From an uncultured Lachnospiraceae bacterium (lineage in GTDB: Bacteria; Bacillota; Clostridia; Lachnospirales; Lachnospiraceae), in assembly GCA_910584915.1 (NCBI GenBank), contig CAJUDM010000002.1:185404-249403 (forward strand): DNA of 64,000 bases, written 5' to 3'. Position numbers and translations under genes: made by a program. How positions within the stretch are numbered: position 1 is the stretch's first letter; the number at the start of each line of letters is the position of its first letter. Shown here in pieces: positions 25,497 to 33,934 of the stretch. A model generated the notes under the pieces. It saw only the letters and a list, made by a program, of their open reading frames with translations. It was not told the DNA's origin and did no database searches.

Positions 25497-25899
25497 GTTT
25501 TTGTCAGTCTTTTTTCTAAGACTGCTTCCAGCTTTTTGAAGTCAAGACAGCGTTTTCTGAGATTATGATTTATGTTGCCGGAGGAGGCCATTCGATAAAG
25601 CTTGTTCGCTTTTTTAATGATAGAATCCTGATTTTTTGTATCCAATCCAATTCTTTAGAACAGAGAATTTTATATGCTTTTTCCGGGGGAGAGTCATTTT
25701 TCATAGTATAGTGTTTTTCTTTGGGATGATCGAGCGGGATGCAGTATTTATGTTTTTCGCATATTACGACTACGCCGACAAAAGGGCGATTATTTTTATG
25801 TATTTGAGGTGAGACAGATTGCACTTTATCATCTGCATTATGCAAATCACGGATATATTTCATATCCATAGTATATAATTGTAGTTTTTCTTTTTTCAT
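25481..25899 (-). pseudogene. toxN: ToxN/AbiQ-family type III toxin endoribonuclease, degraded
   Basis: The N-terminal part from ATG 25899 (behind CAGGAGGAAA) is typical of the family: LQLYTMDMKYIRDLHNADDK, RPFVGVVV, CIPLDHPKEKHYTMKN. The frame then loses similarity and stops at 25570. A different frame just downstream encodes the family's C-terminal helix (QDSIIKKANKLYRMA ... NLRKRCLDFKKLE), ending at 25481. Roughly 50-60 residues of the central region, including the usual NNMIPV segment, are missing. So the gene carries an internal deletion plus a frameshift and should not give an active RNase. A short 109-aa product is still possible. Confidence 0.75.
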
Positions 25900-25916
25900 T
25901 TTCCTCCTGTAGTAAT

Positions 25917-25939
25917 GAGGCTGCACTAAGTGCAGCCTC
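25917..25939 (-). terminator. Hairpin between antitoxin repeats and toxN
   Basis: A perfect 11-bp stem (GAGGCTGCACT and its complement) around one base. It has no strong T-run, so it would be a leaky terminator, as expected in type III loci where most transcription makes antitoxin RNA and a little reads into the toxin. Confidence 0.7.
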
Positions 25940-26040
25940 GAATAATTTCCACTTATGGTAGGATTCACCGCTTTTATAATTCCCACTCTCAGTAGGGTTC
26001 ACTGCTTTTATGGTTCCCACTCTCAGTAGGGTTCACTGCT
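25939..26040 (-). ncRNA. toxI: Type III antitoxin RNA (ToxI-like), three 34-nt tandem repeats
   Basis: Minus-strand units at 26040-26007, 26006-25973 and 25972-25939. The first two differ at only a few bases near the 3' end (ACCATAAA versus ATTATAAA); the third is more diverged. Each opens AGCAGTGAACCCTAC or a variant. In type III systems each processed repeat folds into a pseudoknot that binds one toxin monomer. Promoter, repeats, hairpin and toxin are in the canonical order. Confidence 0.8.
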
Positions 26041-26046
26041 AATAAT

Positions 26047-26075
26047 AGTGTATGGGAAAAATAGTAGAAAGTCAA
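26047..26075 (-). promoter_or_regulatory. Promoter of the antitoxin repeat RNA
   Basis: On the minus strand TTGACT, a 17-bp spacer and TACACT. The expected start, six to seven bases downstream, falls at about 26040, exactly the first base of repeat 1. It lies between the kinase gene stop and the repeats. Confidence 0.75.
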
Positions 26076-26082
26076 TGCAAAT

Positions 26083-27342
26083 TTAAAATTTCTCCTCTTT
26101 TAACCTCTTCACAGGTTCCGGCAGATATAAAAACAGTTCAAATACTTGTCTGTCAGAATTTACTTCAAGGCTGCCCTGATAATGTTTCACAATTTCTTCC
26201 ATACTGCGAAGTCCGAAGCCGTGGCTTTTGGCATCGGATTTTGTAGTAAAAGGCAGATGATTTCCTGCTTCCAGTGCCAGAGAGGCGGGATTTTTTACGG
26301 ACAGCGCCAGCATGCCTTTCCGGTGGCGGGCGGCTATCTCAATGCGGCGCTTCTCAGGCGGAAAAGCCAGGCAGCTTTCGATGGCGTTGTCCAACGCGTT
26401 GGCAAACAGGACGCAGATATCGGCTTTCTCGAAGGGGAGTTCCTCCGGGATGTCCAGTTTCAGGCGCAGAGAGATATTCTGTTGCTGCATGAGCTGTTCT
26501 TTTACAGACAACACAGCATTCACCGTCTGGTCGCCGCAATAGTCTGTCCGCTGTGTCAGTCCGGGGCTTTCCAGAAGATGAGCGATATAGTTCTCTTTCT
26601 CCTCCGGGGGAAGGAGCAGGATCGTGTGCAGGTGGTTGGAGAGGTCGTGCTTCAGGCGTCTGACTTCAAAATGCTGCTGTTTCATGGATTCATAGTATTG
26701 TCTGTTCATCTCCGCGTAGAGGCTTTGCTGTTCCAGTTTTCTCTGTCTTGACAGGACGGCGATCGCCCACAGGAGGCCGATGAAGGAGAGCAGGGCGAGG
26801 AGGAGCAGGGCTGTGCATAGATGGGAAAGCCAGGGAGGACCCCACGCCCGCATCGGGGGAATGAGCACGATGCTGAGGATCGTGCCGATCGGGGCAAGCG
26901 TCAGAAGGAGCAGAAGATGCCACAGGGAATCTCCCAGCTCCGTATCCTTTTCCGGTCCCCAAAACTGCACAAGCAGGTAGAGCAGGGCGGAAAAGAGTGT
27001 GCGGAACAGTACCATCATCCAGAAATTGCCATAGTTTTCCAGGATATTATCCATAAAGATATTTCCTGCAAATACCGTGCTGGAGAGCATCAGGGCGAGG
27101 GTGAACTTTTTTGCCCGGCTGTCCGTGCAGGCGTATTGGATGCCCGCGAGGTAGAGCAGAAAGGTTGCGGGAAGGTTGTCCCAGTCGCCGACAAAAATGA
27201 CCATGACGACGATCAGAGAACTGACAAAGAGAAGGACAAAATGGGCAAAGAGTGCTTTTTTTATGTGAAAAAGCCTTCTGATGATCAGATAATGGAAAAG
27301 GAAGGCAGGTAATTCAAGAAAAAGAAAGAGCATGTGTGTCAT
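26083..27342 (-). CDS. GHKL-type sensor histidine kinase (AgrC/VirS-like class)
   Basis: 419 residues. Six or seven N-terminal membrane helices (to about 205), a helical phosphoacceptor region with RRLKHDLSNHL, and a GHKL ATPase domain with NALDNAIES (N-box) and KSHGFGLRSM (G-box). It starts one base after the response-regulator stop, so both come from one transcript. With LytTR partners such kinases usually sense peptides; the next operon, an ABC transporter with a FtsX-type permease, suggests an envelope-active peptide or antibiotic as the signal. Confidence 0.85.
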   Translation of the reverse strand: MTHMLFLFLELPAFLFHYLIIRRLFHIKKALFAHFVLLFVSSLIVVMVIFVGDWDNLPATFLLYLAGIQYACTDSRAKKFTLALMLSSTVFAGNIFMDNILENYGNFWMMVLFRTLFSALLYLLVQFWGPEKDTELGDSLWHLLLLLTLAPIGTILSIVLIPPMRAWGPPWLSHLCTALLLLALLSFIGLLWAIAVLSRQRKLEQQSLYAEMNRQYYESMKQQHFEVRRLKHDLSNHLHTILLLPPEEKENYIAHLLESPGLTQRTDYCGDQTVNAVLSVKEQLMQQQNISLRLKLDIPEELPFEKADICVLFANALDNAIESCLAFPPEKRRIEIAARHRKGMLALSVKNPASLALEAGNHLPFTTKSDAKSHGFGLRSMEEIVKHYQGSLEVNSDRQVFELFLYLPEPVKRLKEEKF

Positions 27343-27343
27343 A

Positions 27344-28069
27344 TCATTCTCCTATGCCGCGCAAAAGTGCTTTTGCCAGTTTTTCTGACGCCTCTTTCCT
27401 GCAGGCTCTGCTGACAGGGAGTTTCTCACAGGCAGGGTTGTCCACGGTCACATAGTCGCTGCCGAGGAAAGTCACCTTATCGCTGTTGACGAGATACCGC
27501 TGGTGGATGCGGATAAAGTTTTTCTTCATCTGTTGTTCGATGTCGTTCAGTCTGCCGTAGAAAGTGTAGGTTTTCACAGCGGTGACAAGATTGACGTATC
27601 TGCGGTCGCTGTAAAAGTACAGGATATCGTCATAGGGCAGGCGGTAGATGCCATCTGTGTTTTTCAGCACAAAAAATTGATCCGTCTGCGGTGAGAGCGC
27701 CTGTTTTGCCCGGGAGAGCACATTTTTCAACTTCTCCGGGGAAGCCGGTTTTACCAGATAGTCCAGTGCGTTCACCTGGTAGCCGTCGAATACGTAGTCG
27801 GTGTATCCTGTGACGAAGACAAGCAGAAGGCTGTCGTTTGAGTTCCGTATCTTTTTTGCCGCATCCATACCGTTTTCTTTTCCCATTTCCACATCCAGAA
27901 AGAGCAGGTCCACTTCGCCGGGATGGGCGGTGATCCAGCTTACACAGGTATGTCCGCTGGAAAATTCATAGACGATCTCATCCTCTGTCTCGTCCATGAT
28001 CTTTTCGAGCTGTATTCTGAGCGCATCCCTTGCGCTTTCTTCATCGTCACAGATTGCGATACGGAGCAT
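27344..28069 (-). CDS. LytTR-family response regulator
   Basis: 241 residues from ATG 28069, which has AAAGGA seven bases upstream (the longer frame to 28084 lacks a site). Receiver domain with acidic pocket CDDE and phosphoacceptor Asp59 in LLFLDVEMG; a C-terminal LytTR DNA-binding domain (KNTDGIYRLPYDDILYFYS ... RIHQRYLVN). First gene of the two-component unit, divergent from the ABC transporter. Direct TTACA repeats in the intervening 282 bp are likely its targets. Confidence 0.9.
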   Translation of the reverse strand: MLRIAICDDEESARDALRIQLEKIMDETEDEIVYEFSSGHTCVSWITAHPGEVDLLFLDVEMGKENGMDAAKKIRNSNDSLLLVFVTGYTDYVFDGYQVNALDYLVKPASPEKLKNVLSRAKQALSPQTDQFFVLKNTDGIYRLPYDDILYFYSDRRYVNLVTAVKTYTFYGRLNDIEQQMKKNFIRIHQRYLVNSDKVTFLGSDYVTVDNPACEKLPVSRACRKEASEKLAKALLRGIGE

Positions 28070-28192
28070 AAAAATTCCTTTCATTTATAGTACATCTGGT
28101 ACAAATCGGGAATGCAACTCCCTTTTTGTATTAAGTATGCAATATTTCTGGCAGGTTTTGCAAGTGCGTGCATCAATTTTCAGCTACAAAAA

Positions 28193-28307
28193 TTTACATG
28201 GAGACAGCAAAACTTTACATATTTTGCAGAAGGGCTCCAAAAGTTACACGGAGAGGGTAAAACTTGACAGGTCGAAATCCGCCTGCCGGGTTTTTTGCTA
28301 GGATAAT
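28193..28307 (+). promoter_or_regulatory. Candidate LytTR-binding direct repeats upstream of ABC transporter
   Basis: AAATTTACATGGAG and AACTTTACATATTT place TTACA at 28194 and 28215 (21 bp, two turns). AAGTTACACGGAG and AACTTGACAGG give a second pair at 28244 and about 28264. Two direct repeats two turns apart is the usual LytTR layout. A GATAAT -10 at 28302-28307 without a good -35 fits an activator-dependent promoter. Confidence 0.55.
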
Positions 28308-28351
28308 ATCAGAATATATACAAATGCAGAGCAGGAGGAAAGGAGAAAAAT

Positions 28352-29101
28352 ATGCTGCAAGTTAAAAATTTATACAAATCATATGAGACATCCAAAACCA
28401 GGTACCCGGTTTTAAAGGGGATCAGTTTTCATGTGGAGCCGGGGGAGTTTGTGGCTGTCATGGGATCATCGGGCTCCGGCAAGAGCACATTGTTAAATTG
28501 CATTTCCTGTTATATTCCCTATGAGAAGGGAAATATCCTGCTGGGTGAGCAGGATCTGGGTGAGCTTGATAAGGAGGGGCTGGCGAAAGTCAGAAATGAA
28601 AAACTGGGTTTTGTGTTTCAGGATTTTATGCTGCTCGACGGACTGTCTGTCAAGGAGAATATCCTGATTCCCAGGATCATCCGGGAAAATGCGGACAGAG
28701 AGGCGCAGGACTATGCGGACAAACTGATGGAGCTGTTCGGGATCACCCATATAAAGGATAAGTACCCTGCGGATATCTCCGGCGGGGAGAGGCAGAGAAC
28801 CGCTGTGGCGAGAAGCCTGATCAACGATCCGCTGTTGATCTTAGCCGATGAACCTACCGGTAACCTGGACAGTAAATCGAGCCGGGCGGTGATTGAAGCT
28901 TTTGAGAAGGCGAAAGCGGAGATGAATTCTACTATTTTGATGGTAACACATGACAGCTTTTCTGCGTCCTTCTGTGACAGAGTTATCTTATTGAAGGACG
29001 GAGTCATTTATAAGCAGTTGAGCAGGATCGGAAGCCAGAACAGTTTCCAGGGCTATCTGCTGGATACGATCAAGGAGATGAGTGAAGCGGAGCAGGTATG
29101 A
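28352..29101 (+). CDS. ABC transporter ATP-binding protein (BceA/MacB-like)
   Basis: 249 residues. Walker A GSSGSGKST, Q-loop VFQDFMLLD, signature ISGGERQRTAVAR, Walker B LLILADEPTGNLDS, H-loop VTHD. The class of this signature and the FtsX-type partner point to the peptide-antibiotic/lantibiotic detoxification (BceAB) or MacB groups. AGGAGGAAAGGAG precedes the ATG. First gene of the operon under the divergent LytTR system. Confidence 0.9.
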   Translation: MLQVKNLYKSYETSKTRYPVLKGISFHVEPGEFVAVMGSSGSGKSTLLNCISCYIPYEKGNILLGEQDLGELDKEGLAKVRNEKLGFVFQDFMLLDGLSVKENILIPRIIRENADREAQDYADKLMELFGITHIKDKYPADISGGERQRTAVARSLINDPLLILADEPTGNLDSKSSRAVIEAFEKAKAEMNSTILMVTHDSFSASFCDRVILLKDGVIYKQLSRIGSQNSFQGYLLDTIKEMSEAEQV

Positions 29102-29179
29102 GAAGAGGGTGCAGTTTTTATCTGCGTCGATAGCAGGCATGTGAAATTTCATGACAGGAAAGAAAGTGAGACAGACAAT

Positions 29180-31288
29180 ATGACAATGAAAGAATTAGAA
29201 AAAAAATTGAGAAGGCAGGATTACCGTCAGGCGAAACTTTATCTGTTCTGCAATTTTGTTTCCCTGATGCTGATCACGGCTTACAGTATTATGATGCTGG
29301 CGCCCACAGTGCTGGATGTACTGCCCGAGGGCGGGGACTCCAGAAAACAGATGGTGGCGATCTTTGTTATGGCGGCGGTGGGCTGCGTGGCGTTTACAAT
29401 CTACGCCACGGCTCTGTTTTTCCGCAGAAAATCCAGGCAGGTGGGAATTTTGATGGCGCTGGGCGCATCGAAAAGACAGCTTGCGCCGATGCTTTACCGG
29501 GAGGTCCTTGTGCTGGGACTTTTATCCTGCGCCTGCGGTGTGGCGGCAGGGTTTCCCTTTGTGGCGCTTATCTGGAACAGCTTTCGTCTGCTGATCGTGG
29601 ACAGTGCGGAGATGGCGCTGCATATCAGGATGGAATGTCTGAAGATCCCGCTTGCGTTTCTTTTGCTGGTGATCGTTCTCGCCTGTGTGACGGCAAAGAG
29701 CTATCTGAAAAGGACGGATATCCTCGATACGATCAAGGAGGAGCACAGAAACGAGCCGATAAAGGAGCTTGGAAAGTGGTGCGGGCCGGCGGGCATTGTT
29801 ATTTTGCTCGTGGGCGCTGTCACAGGGTATTATGCGCCGGAAGTCTATATGAATCTTACGCAGTCCTACGGGGGAGCGTGGTTAAATCTGTTCTATGTAC
29901 CGGTATTTATCGGTTTATATATGATGCTGCTCCACACGGTGGTGCACGGCTGGCATGTTCGGAAAAAGACTTATGGTAAAAATCTGGTGTCCCGCAGCAT
30001 GATGAAGTTTCAGGGAAAACAGACGGTGAACAATCTGTTGGTGTCCACGGTGCTGTTGGCGGGAGCGTGTTTTGCGGTCTTCTATGTGCCGGCGATGGCG
30101 ACCGGAAATTTTCTGAATGTCAGAAACCGTACTTATGATTATCTGTACCATTACAGAGCGGATCAGGAAGTGCCGGGCAGGGAGGAGACGGAAAAGCTGG
30201 CGTCGGAGTACAGCGTATCCTTAAAGGACTGGCATGAGGCTCCCTATCTCTCTCTGGGGATGGACGGCATGAAGTACAAGGAGGACGGGAAGAGATTTTA
30301 CTATGAGTATGAAAAGCTTAAGACGGAGGGAAACTTTTTTTCGGAGGAGGGTTTTCGGGAGCTGACCGGGATCAGCGTGACAGTGGAACCGGGCACTTAC
30401 CTTGCCGTCAGCGATGAGGAGGGCAGTATCTATTCAAGGCAGCTTGCGACGGACAGCACGATTTTGACAAATATGGCAACAAGAGAAACGCTGGATGTCC
30501 GATTTGCGGATTATGTGTGTTATGATCTTCTGGTGGTGGTGGATACAGGATATTATGTGCTGAACGATGCGGACTATGGAAAGATAGCGGAAGGGATCAC
30601 GGGAGAGTGGAGCGGAAGGATGGCGGCGTTTAACGCGGATGGTGAGGACAGCTATCCGTTTGCCGACAGATTCTTCCGCACACTGATATCTTCCTTTGAT
30701 GAGAACTGTGAGGTGCCGAGTTATTATGACAGAGTACAGAAGATATCGGAGAACGAGAAGGGGGAAGTATACTGGGGAGACACGGAGGATATGGAGGAGG
30801 TAAGCTTTGAGAAGCCGGACAGTTCGGGCTTCCGGCAGTTCTGGAGGTATATGCCGAAATTCCGGGTCATGGATCAGAATGATTTCCTACGCACCTATGC
30901 GGTGTATCTGATGGTGTTTATTTTTATCTTCCTGATCTGTCTTACGGCGGCGTGCGTGATCTGCTATACCAGATGCCAGACGATCGCGGTCAGTAACCGC
31001 TATGTGTTTGACGATTTGAGAAAGCTCGGAGCGCCGCCCGCGTTTTTAAAACAGGAAGTAAAAAGACAGTGCCGCACAGTGATCCGCACGCCGTCAGTCA
31101 TCGGGATCTGTATGATGACGCTTCTGTATATGATGATCATGTATGCCAACGACGGAAAGATCGGCACAAGTGAAGTAATTGCGCTGGGTGTCTGCGGCGT
31201 GTTGATCCTGTTGATCATTCTGCTGCTGTACATAATCTACCGCGGGACGGTGAGGATGTTGGTAAAAGAGCTTGAGATAGAAGAGTAA
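29180..31288 (+). CDS. FtsX-like ABC permease (BceB-like)
   Basis: About 702 residues from ATG 29180 (an in-frame GTG at 29141 has a weak site). An N-terminal helix, an FtsX domain of three helices with LMALGASKRQL, further helices to about 310, a large extracytoplasmic domain (about 310-570) with an acidic character, and a C-terminal FtsX unit (VFDDLRKLGAPPAFLKQEV). The extracytoplasmic domain between two FtsX units is the sensor/substrate region in Bce-type systems. Likely exports or dislodges an antimicrobial peptide at the membrane; the substrate cannot be read from the sequence. Confidence 0.85.
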   Translation: MTMKELEKKLRRQDYRQAKLYLFCNFVSLMLITAYSIMMLAPTVLDVLPEGGDSRKQMVAIFVMAAVGCVAFTIYATALFFRRKSRQVGILMALGASKRQLAPMLYREVLVLGLLSCACGVAAGFPFVALIWNSFRLLIVDSAEMALHIRMECLKIPLAFLLLVIVLACVTAKSYLKRTDILDTIKEEHRNEPIKELGKWCGPAGIVILLVGAVTGYYAPEVYMNLTQSYGGAWLNLFYVPVFIGLYMMLLHTVVHGWHVRKKTYGKNLVSRSMMKFQGKQTVNNLLVSTVLLAGACFAVFYVPAMATGNFLNVRNRTYDYLYHYRADQEVPGREETEKLASEYSVSLKDWHEAPYLSLGMDGMKYKEDGKRFYYEYEKLKTEGNFFSEEGFRELTGISVTVEPGTYLAVSDEEGSIYSRQLATDSTILTNMATRETLDVRFADYVCYDLLVVVDTGYYVLNDADYGKIAEGITGEWSGRMAAFNADGEDSYPFADRFFRTLISSFDENCEVPSYYDRVQKISENEKGEVYWGDTEDMEEVSFEKPDSSGFRQFWRYMPKFRVMDQNDFLRTYAVYLMVFIFIFLICLTAACVICYTRCQTIAVSNRYVFDDLRKLGAPPAFLKQEVKRQCRTVIRTPSVIGICMMTLLYMMIMYANDGKIGTSEVIALGVCGVLILLIILLLYIIYRGTVRMLVKELEIEE

Positions 31289-31307
31289 AAAGGATAATAT
31301 TGTACTG

Positions 31308-31829
31308 TCAATGACCATGTTGAGAGGCGCGCATCTTTTTAAATAAATCTGACAACGACCTGTATAAAACCAACGTCATAACAAAGTTACCGCTGCAGTG
31401 CAGTAGATCGAAGGGAATTCCGTTTGTCCAGTAGGCGAACGCTGCGGCAGGACCGCCGGATATCAGGTAGGGAATGGCGCAGAGGGCGCCGAAAGACAGA
31501 CCGAACGCCCCGGAGATAACCGCCCAGAGAAGAGCGGAATCTATCCGCTGAAAGGCAAGTACGATCAGGGCAAGAACAGCCCAGATATACAGGTAGCTCA
31601 CCCACCATATATTGAAACCGAAGATGATCCCTTCCAACAGGACAAAGGCATAGATGATGGGAAAGACCTGCTTTTTATAGGACAGGGTATAGAGGATGAT
31701 CAGGGTGGTGACCGGTTCGATATTGGGCAAAAAGGACATGCCGAGCTGCCCGACCAGTAAGATGGCGGTGAGAAGCCCCATTGTCACAATATCGATGATT
31801 TTTTCCGTATGTTCGTTTTGTTTTGCCAT
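31308..31829 (-). CDS. ECF transporter S component (probable cobalamin or precursor)
   Basis: 173 residues with five to six membrane helices, the size and hydrophobic pattern of ECF S components. It lies 98 bp downstream of a DUF4430 gene under a cobalamin riboswitch, so the substrate is probably cobalamin or a precursor. The energising EcfAT module is not in the window, as is usual for group II S components. The 98-bp gap contains an imperfect direct repeat around CTGCTTGATGCTTGTATCG. Confidence 0.75.
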   Translation of the reverse strand: MAKQNEHTEKIIDIVTMGLLTAILLVGQLGMSFLPNIEPVTTLIILYTLSYKKQVFPIIYAFVLLEGIIFGFNIWWVSYLYIWAVLALIVLAFQRIDSALLWAVISGAFGLSFGALCAIPYLISGGPAAAFAYWTNGIPFDLLHCSGNFVMTLVLYRSLSDLFKKMRASQHGH

Positions 31830-31927
31830 CGGTTTCCTCTGCTTGATGCTTGTATCGCTGTCTGGAAAACGGCAGTTCGACTCGCAACCGCTCTGCTTGT
31901 TGCTCGTATCGCCGCTCTTTTGGCGGC

Positions 31928-32336
31928 TCAGTACCCGATTGTGAGAGTCAGTTCGTATTTTTCTCCGTCTGTGATTGGCGTCTGGTCCGCAGAAGTGCCC
32001 AATTTTTCATTATCTTTTGTGATACACCACCACTCCTGGTTGGATTCATCGGCAGTTTCACCGTCTACTGATTTGATAAACATTCCGTAAGGCCCCTCCT
32101 CGCCGGAGACAAGCCCTTCGTCCTTGAGCACTTCTCCGAGGTATTCCCGGTCTGTGCTGTATGTAAAGGTATTTAAAGATGTATCCCTGTGAATGACTTC
32201 CACAGTGATATTTTTTGATCCTTCTGTTGCGGCTTGCCTTGTGAACCGGTAAATGCCGAAAAATACAACCGCCACAGAGAGCAGTGCGATCAGGGAAATA
32301 ACGATTTTTTTTTGTGTTTTTCTGTTCTGTTTTCAT
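31928..32336 (-). CDS. DUF4430 (transcobalamin-like) membrane-anchored protein, frameshifted at an A9 tract
   Basis: The globular part (about 95 residues: ITVEVIHRDTS ... EWWCITKDNEKLG ... GEKYELTLTIGY) is a DUF4430 domain, similar to the transcobalamin C-terminal fold. A strong AAGGAGG precedes ATG 32336, which begins MKTEQKNTKK, but that frame leaves the DUF4430 frame at a run of nine A residues (minus strand, 32313-32305). With eight A residues the frame would continue straight into IVISLIALLSVAVVFFGIY, a signal anchor, and then the domain. A GTG at 32275 would give only a shortened anchor. This is either an inactivating insertion, a slippage-regulated gene or a sequence error. The function, surface capture of cobalamin, is inferred from the riboswitch and the S component. 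Confidence 0.65.
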
Positions 32337-32493
32337 ATATGCCTCCTTATGTATACCGTAGATCTGATCGGGCAAAAACCCGTAGCAGACTGACAGGGCA
32401 TCAGAGTTGCAACGCAACAGAGCTGCGGGGTATTTGACCTTTGCGATATTCGCCAGATGGATGTTTCTCATCCGCCTGACACGTTTCCTGTAG

Positions 32494-32525
32494 AAATAAA
32501 AAACTGCCGGGAAATTTCCGGGCAG
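32494..32525 (-). terminator. Terminator of the cobalamin riboswitch expression platform
   Basis: On the minus strand an 11-bp stem (CTGCC/GGCAG plus GGAAA/TTTCC with one C-C mismatch) is followed by six T residues and ATTT. It lies between the riboswitch aptamer and the DUF4430 gene, so cobalamin binding probably ends transcription here. Confidence 0.75.
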
Positions 32526-32639
32526 CCTGAAAATTTTTGAGGACCGGCATTTTGGCACATCGCCTGTACCATAATAGTTCCGGGCAACTCAAATAATCAT
32601 TCTTATCATGCATCATCCCTCGTAATGCATGATCTTACC

Positions 32640-32790
32640 CGAACAGGCAGGTCTTCTGACTAAGGCATCTCTGCGCAGAACCGCCTTCCCGGTTTTCCGG
32701 TGGCATATCGGCCTGCACTCCACCTATACAGCGGCGTGACCGTGAAGCGTAACTTACTTCCCTATTCTCCCTCGCGGGCACCTGTTCTTA
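32640..32790 (-). promoter_or_regulatory. Cobalamin riboswitch
   Basis: Read on the minus strand, the conserved blocks occur in order: AGGTGCCCGCGAGGGAGAAT, AGGGAAG, GCCACCGG, GGGAAGG and the 3' GTCAGAAGACCTGCC. These are landmarks of the AdoCbl/B12 element. It controls the DUF4430 and ECF S genes and is divergent from the SPFH operon. Confidence 0.85.
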
Positions 32791-32847
32791 TGAAGCTGTA
32801 TCATATGATAAATTATTTTGATAAAAAATACAAGATAAAAATTCCTG

Positions 32848-32889
32848 TTGACAATTTGATATCAAAATGATATCATACAAATATCAAAT
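32848..32889 (+). promoter_or_regulatory. Promoter with 11-bp-spaced operator repeats before the SPFH-RHH operon
   Basis: TTGACA (32848-32853), 17-bp spacer, TATCAT (32871-32876). GATATC-type elements start at 32858, 32869 and 32880 (GATATC, GATATC, AATATC), exactly 11 bp apart and so on one face of the helix. They cover spacer, -10 and start site. The spacing suits cooperative ribbon-helix-helix dimers, and an RHH protein is the second gene of this operon. Confidence 0.65.
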
Positions 32890-32914
32890 AGAAAATGCAC
32901 ACAGGAGGTGCCTT

Positions 32915-33931
32915 ATGGAAGAGAAAGTTTTACAGAAGAAAAAGAACGGAATGGCGATGCTCATATTGTTTACACTGCTTTATATTGCAGCGAGCGCAGT
33001 GATCATATGGGGGGCAAGCGCGGGTAAAGGAATCTTGATCGCGGCGGGCGTTATCTATGCGGTGTTCGGCTGGATTCCCTTCTGCGGGCTTTGCGTGTTA
33101 AAGCCGCAGGAGGCGGTTGTACTGACGCTGTTCGGAAATTATATCGGCAGCCTGAAAGGAGAAGGATTTTACTGTGTCAATCCATTTTGTTCTGCGGTAA
33201 ATCCGGCGGCGGATACCAGATTAAATCAGAGCGGGGATGTAAAAGCGGGAACCGGAAAAATGATGCAGTTGGGCTCGTTGGAAAGTTTCAATATGAATCG
33301 GAAGGGGGGCGCTGTCGATAAAAAGATATCCCTGAAGATCATGACATTGAACAACAACAGACAGAAGATCAACGACTGTCTGGGAAATCCGATCGAGATC
33401 GGCATCGCGGTCATGTGGCGTGTCACGGACACGGCGAAAGCGGTGTTTAATGTGGATAACTACAAGGAATATTTGTCTCTGCAGTGCGACAGCGCCCTGC
33501 GCAATATCGTCCGTATGTATCCCTATGATGTGGCTGAAAATGTGGATACCACGGGAGACGGCGTCGCGGATGACGGGAGCCTTCGGGGTTCCAGCGAAGT
33601 GGTGGCGGAGCGTATCAGGCAGGAGATCCAGAGCAAAGTCAGCGAGGCGGGGCTGGAAATTATCGAGGCGCGGATCACATATCTCGCGTATGCACCGGAG
33701 ATCGCGGCGGCGATGCTGCAGAGGCAGCAGGCATCCGCAGTGATCGACGCCAGGAGGCTGATCGTGGATGGAGCCGTGGGCATGGTGGAGATGGCGCTGA
33801 ACAGCCTGTCCGAAAAGGAGGTGGTTGAGCTTGACGAGGAGAGAAAAGCAGCGATGGTTTCCAACCTTCTCGTGGTACTCTGTGGAAATAAGGATGCCCA
33901 GCCTATCGTAAATTCAGGAAGCCTGTATTAA
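32915..33931 (+). CDS. SPFH/band 7 (slipin-like) membrane protein
   Basis: 338 residues from ATG 32915 (ACAGGAGGTGCC upstream; an in-frame ATG at 32867 overlaps the -10). Two adjacent membrane helices (about 10-55), then an SPFH domain (LKPQEAVVLTLFGNYIGSL, VMWRVTDTAKAVFNV, LRNIVRMYPYD) and a C-terminal helical region ending in a conserved VNSGSLY. SPFH proteins oligomerise at membrane microdomains and often regulate proteolysis or stress. Three bases separate it from the RHH gene, and a CPBP protease gene follows. Confidence 0.85.
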   Translation: MEEKVLQKKKNGMAMLILFTLLYIAASAVIIWGASAGKGILIAAGVIYAVFGWIPFCGLCVLKPQEAVVLTLFGNYIGSLKGEGFYCVNPFCSAVNPAADTRLNQSGDVKAGTGKMMQLGSLESFNMNRKGGAVDKKISLKIMTLNNNRQKINDCLGNPIEIGIAVMWRVTDTAKAVFNVDNYKEYLSLQCDSALRNIVRMYPYDVAENVDTTGDGVADDGSLRGSSEVVAERIRQEIQSKVSEAGLEIIEARITYLAYAPEIAAAMLQRQQASAVIDARRLIVDGAVGMVEMALNSLSEKEVVELDEERKAAMVSNLLVVLCGNKDAQPIVNSGSLY

Positions 33932-33934
33932 CCT

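Noticed and set aside
25939..26040. Short tandem repeats as a CRISPR array
   Set aside because: The 34-nt units are contiguous without spacers, no cas genes are present, and the toxN remnant explains them.
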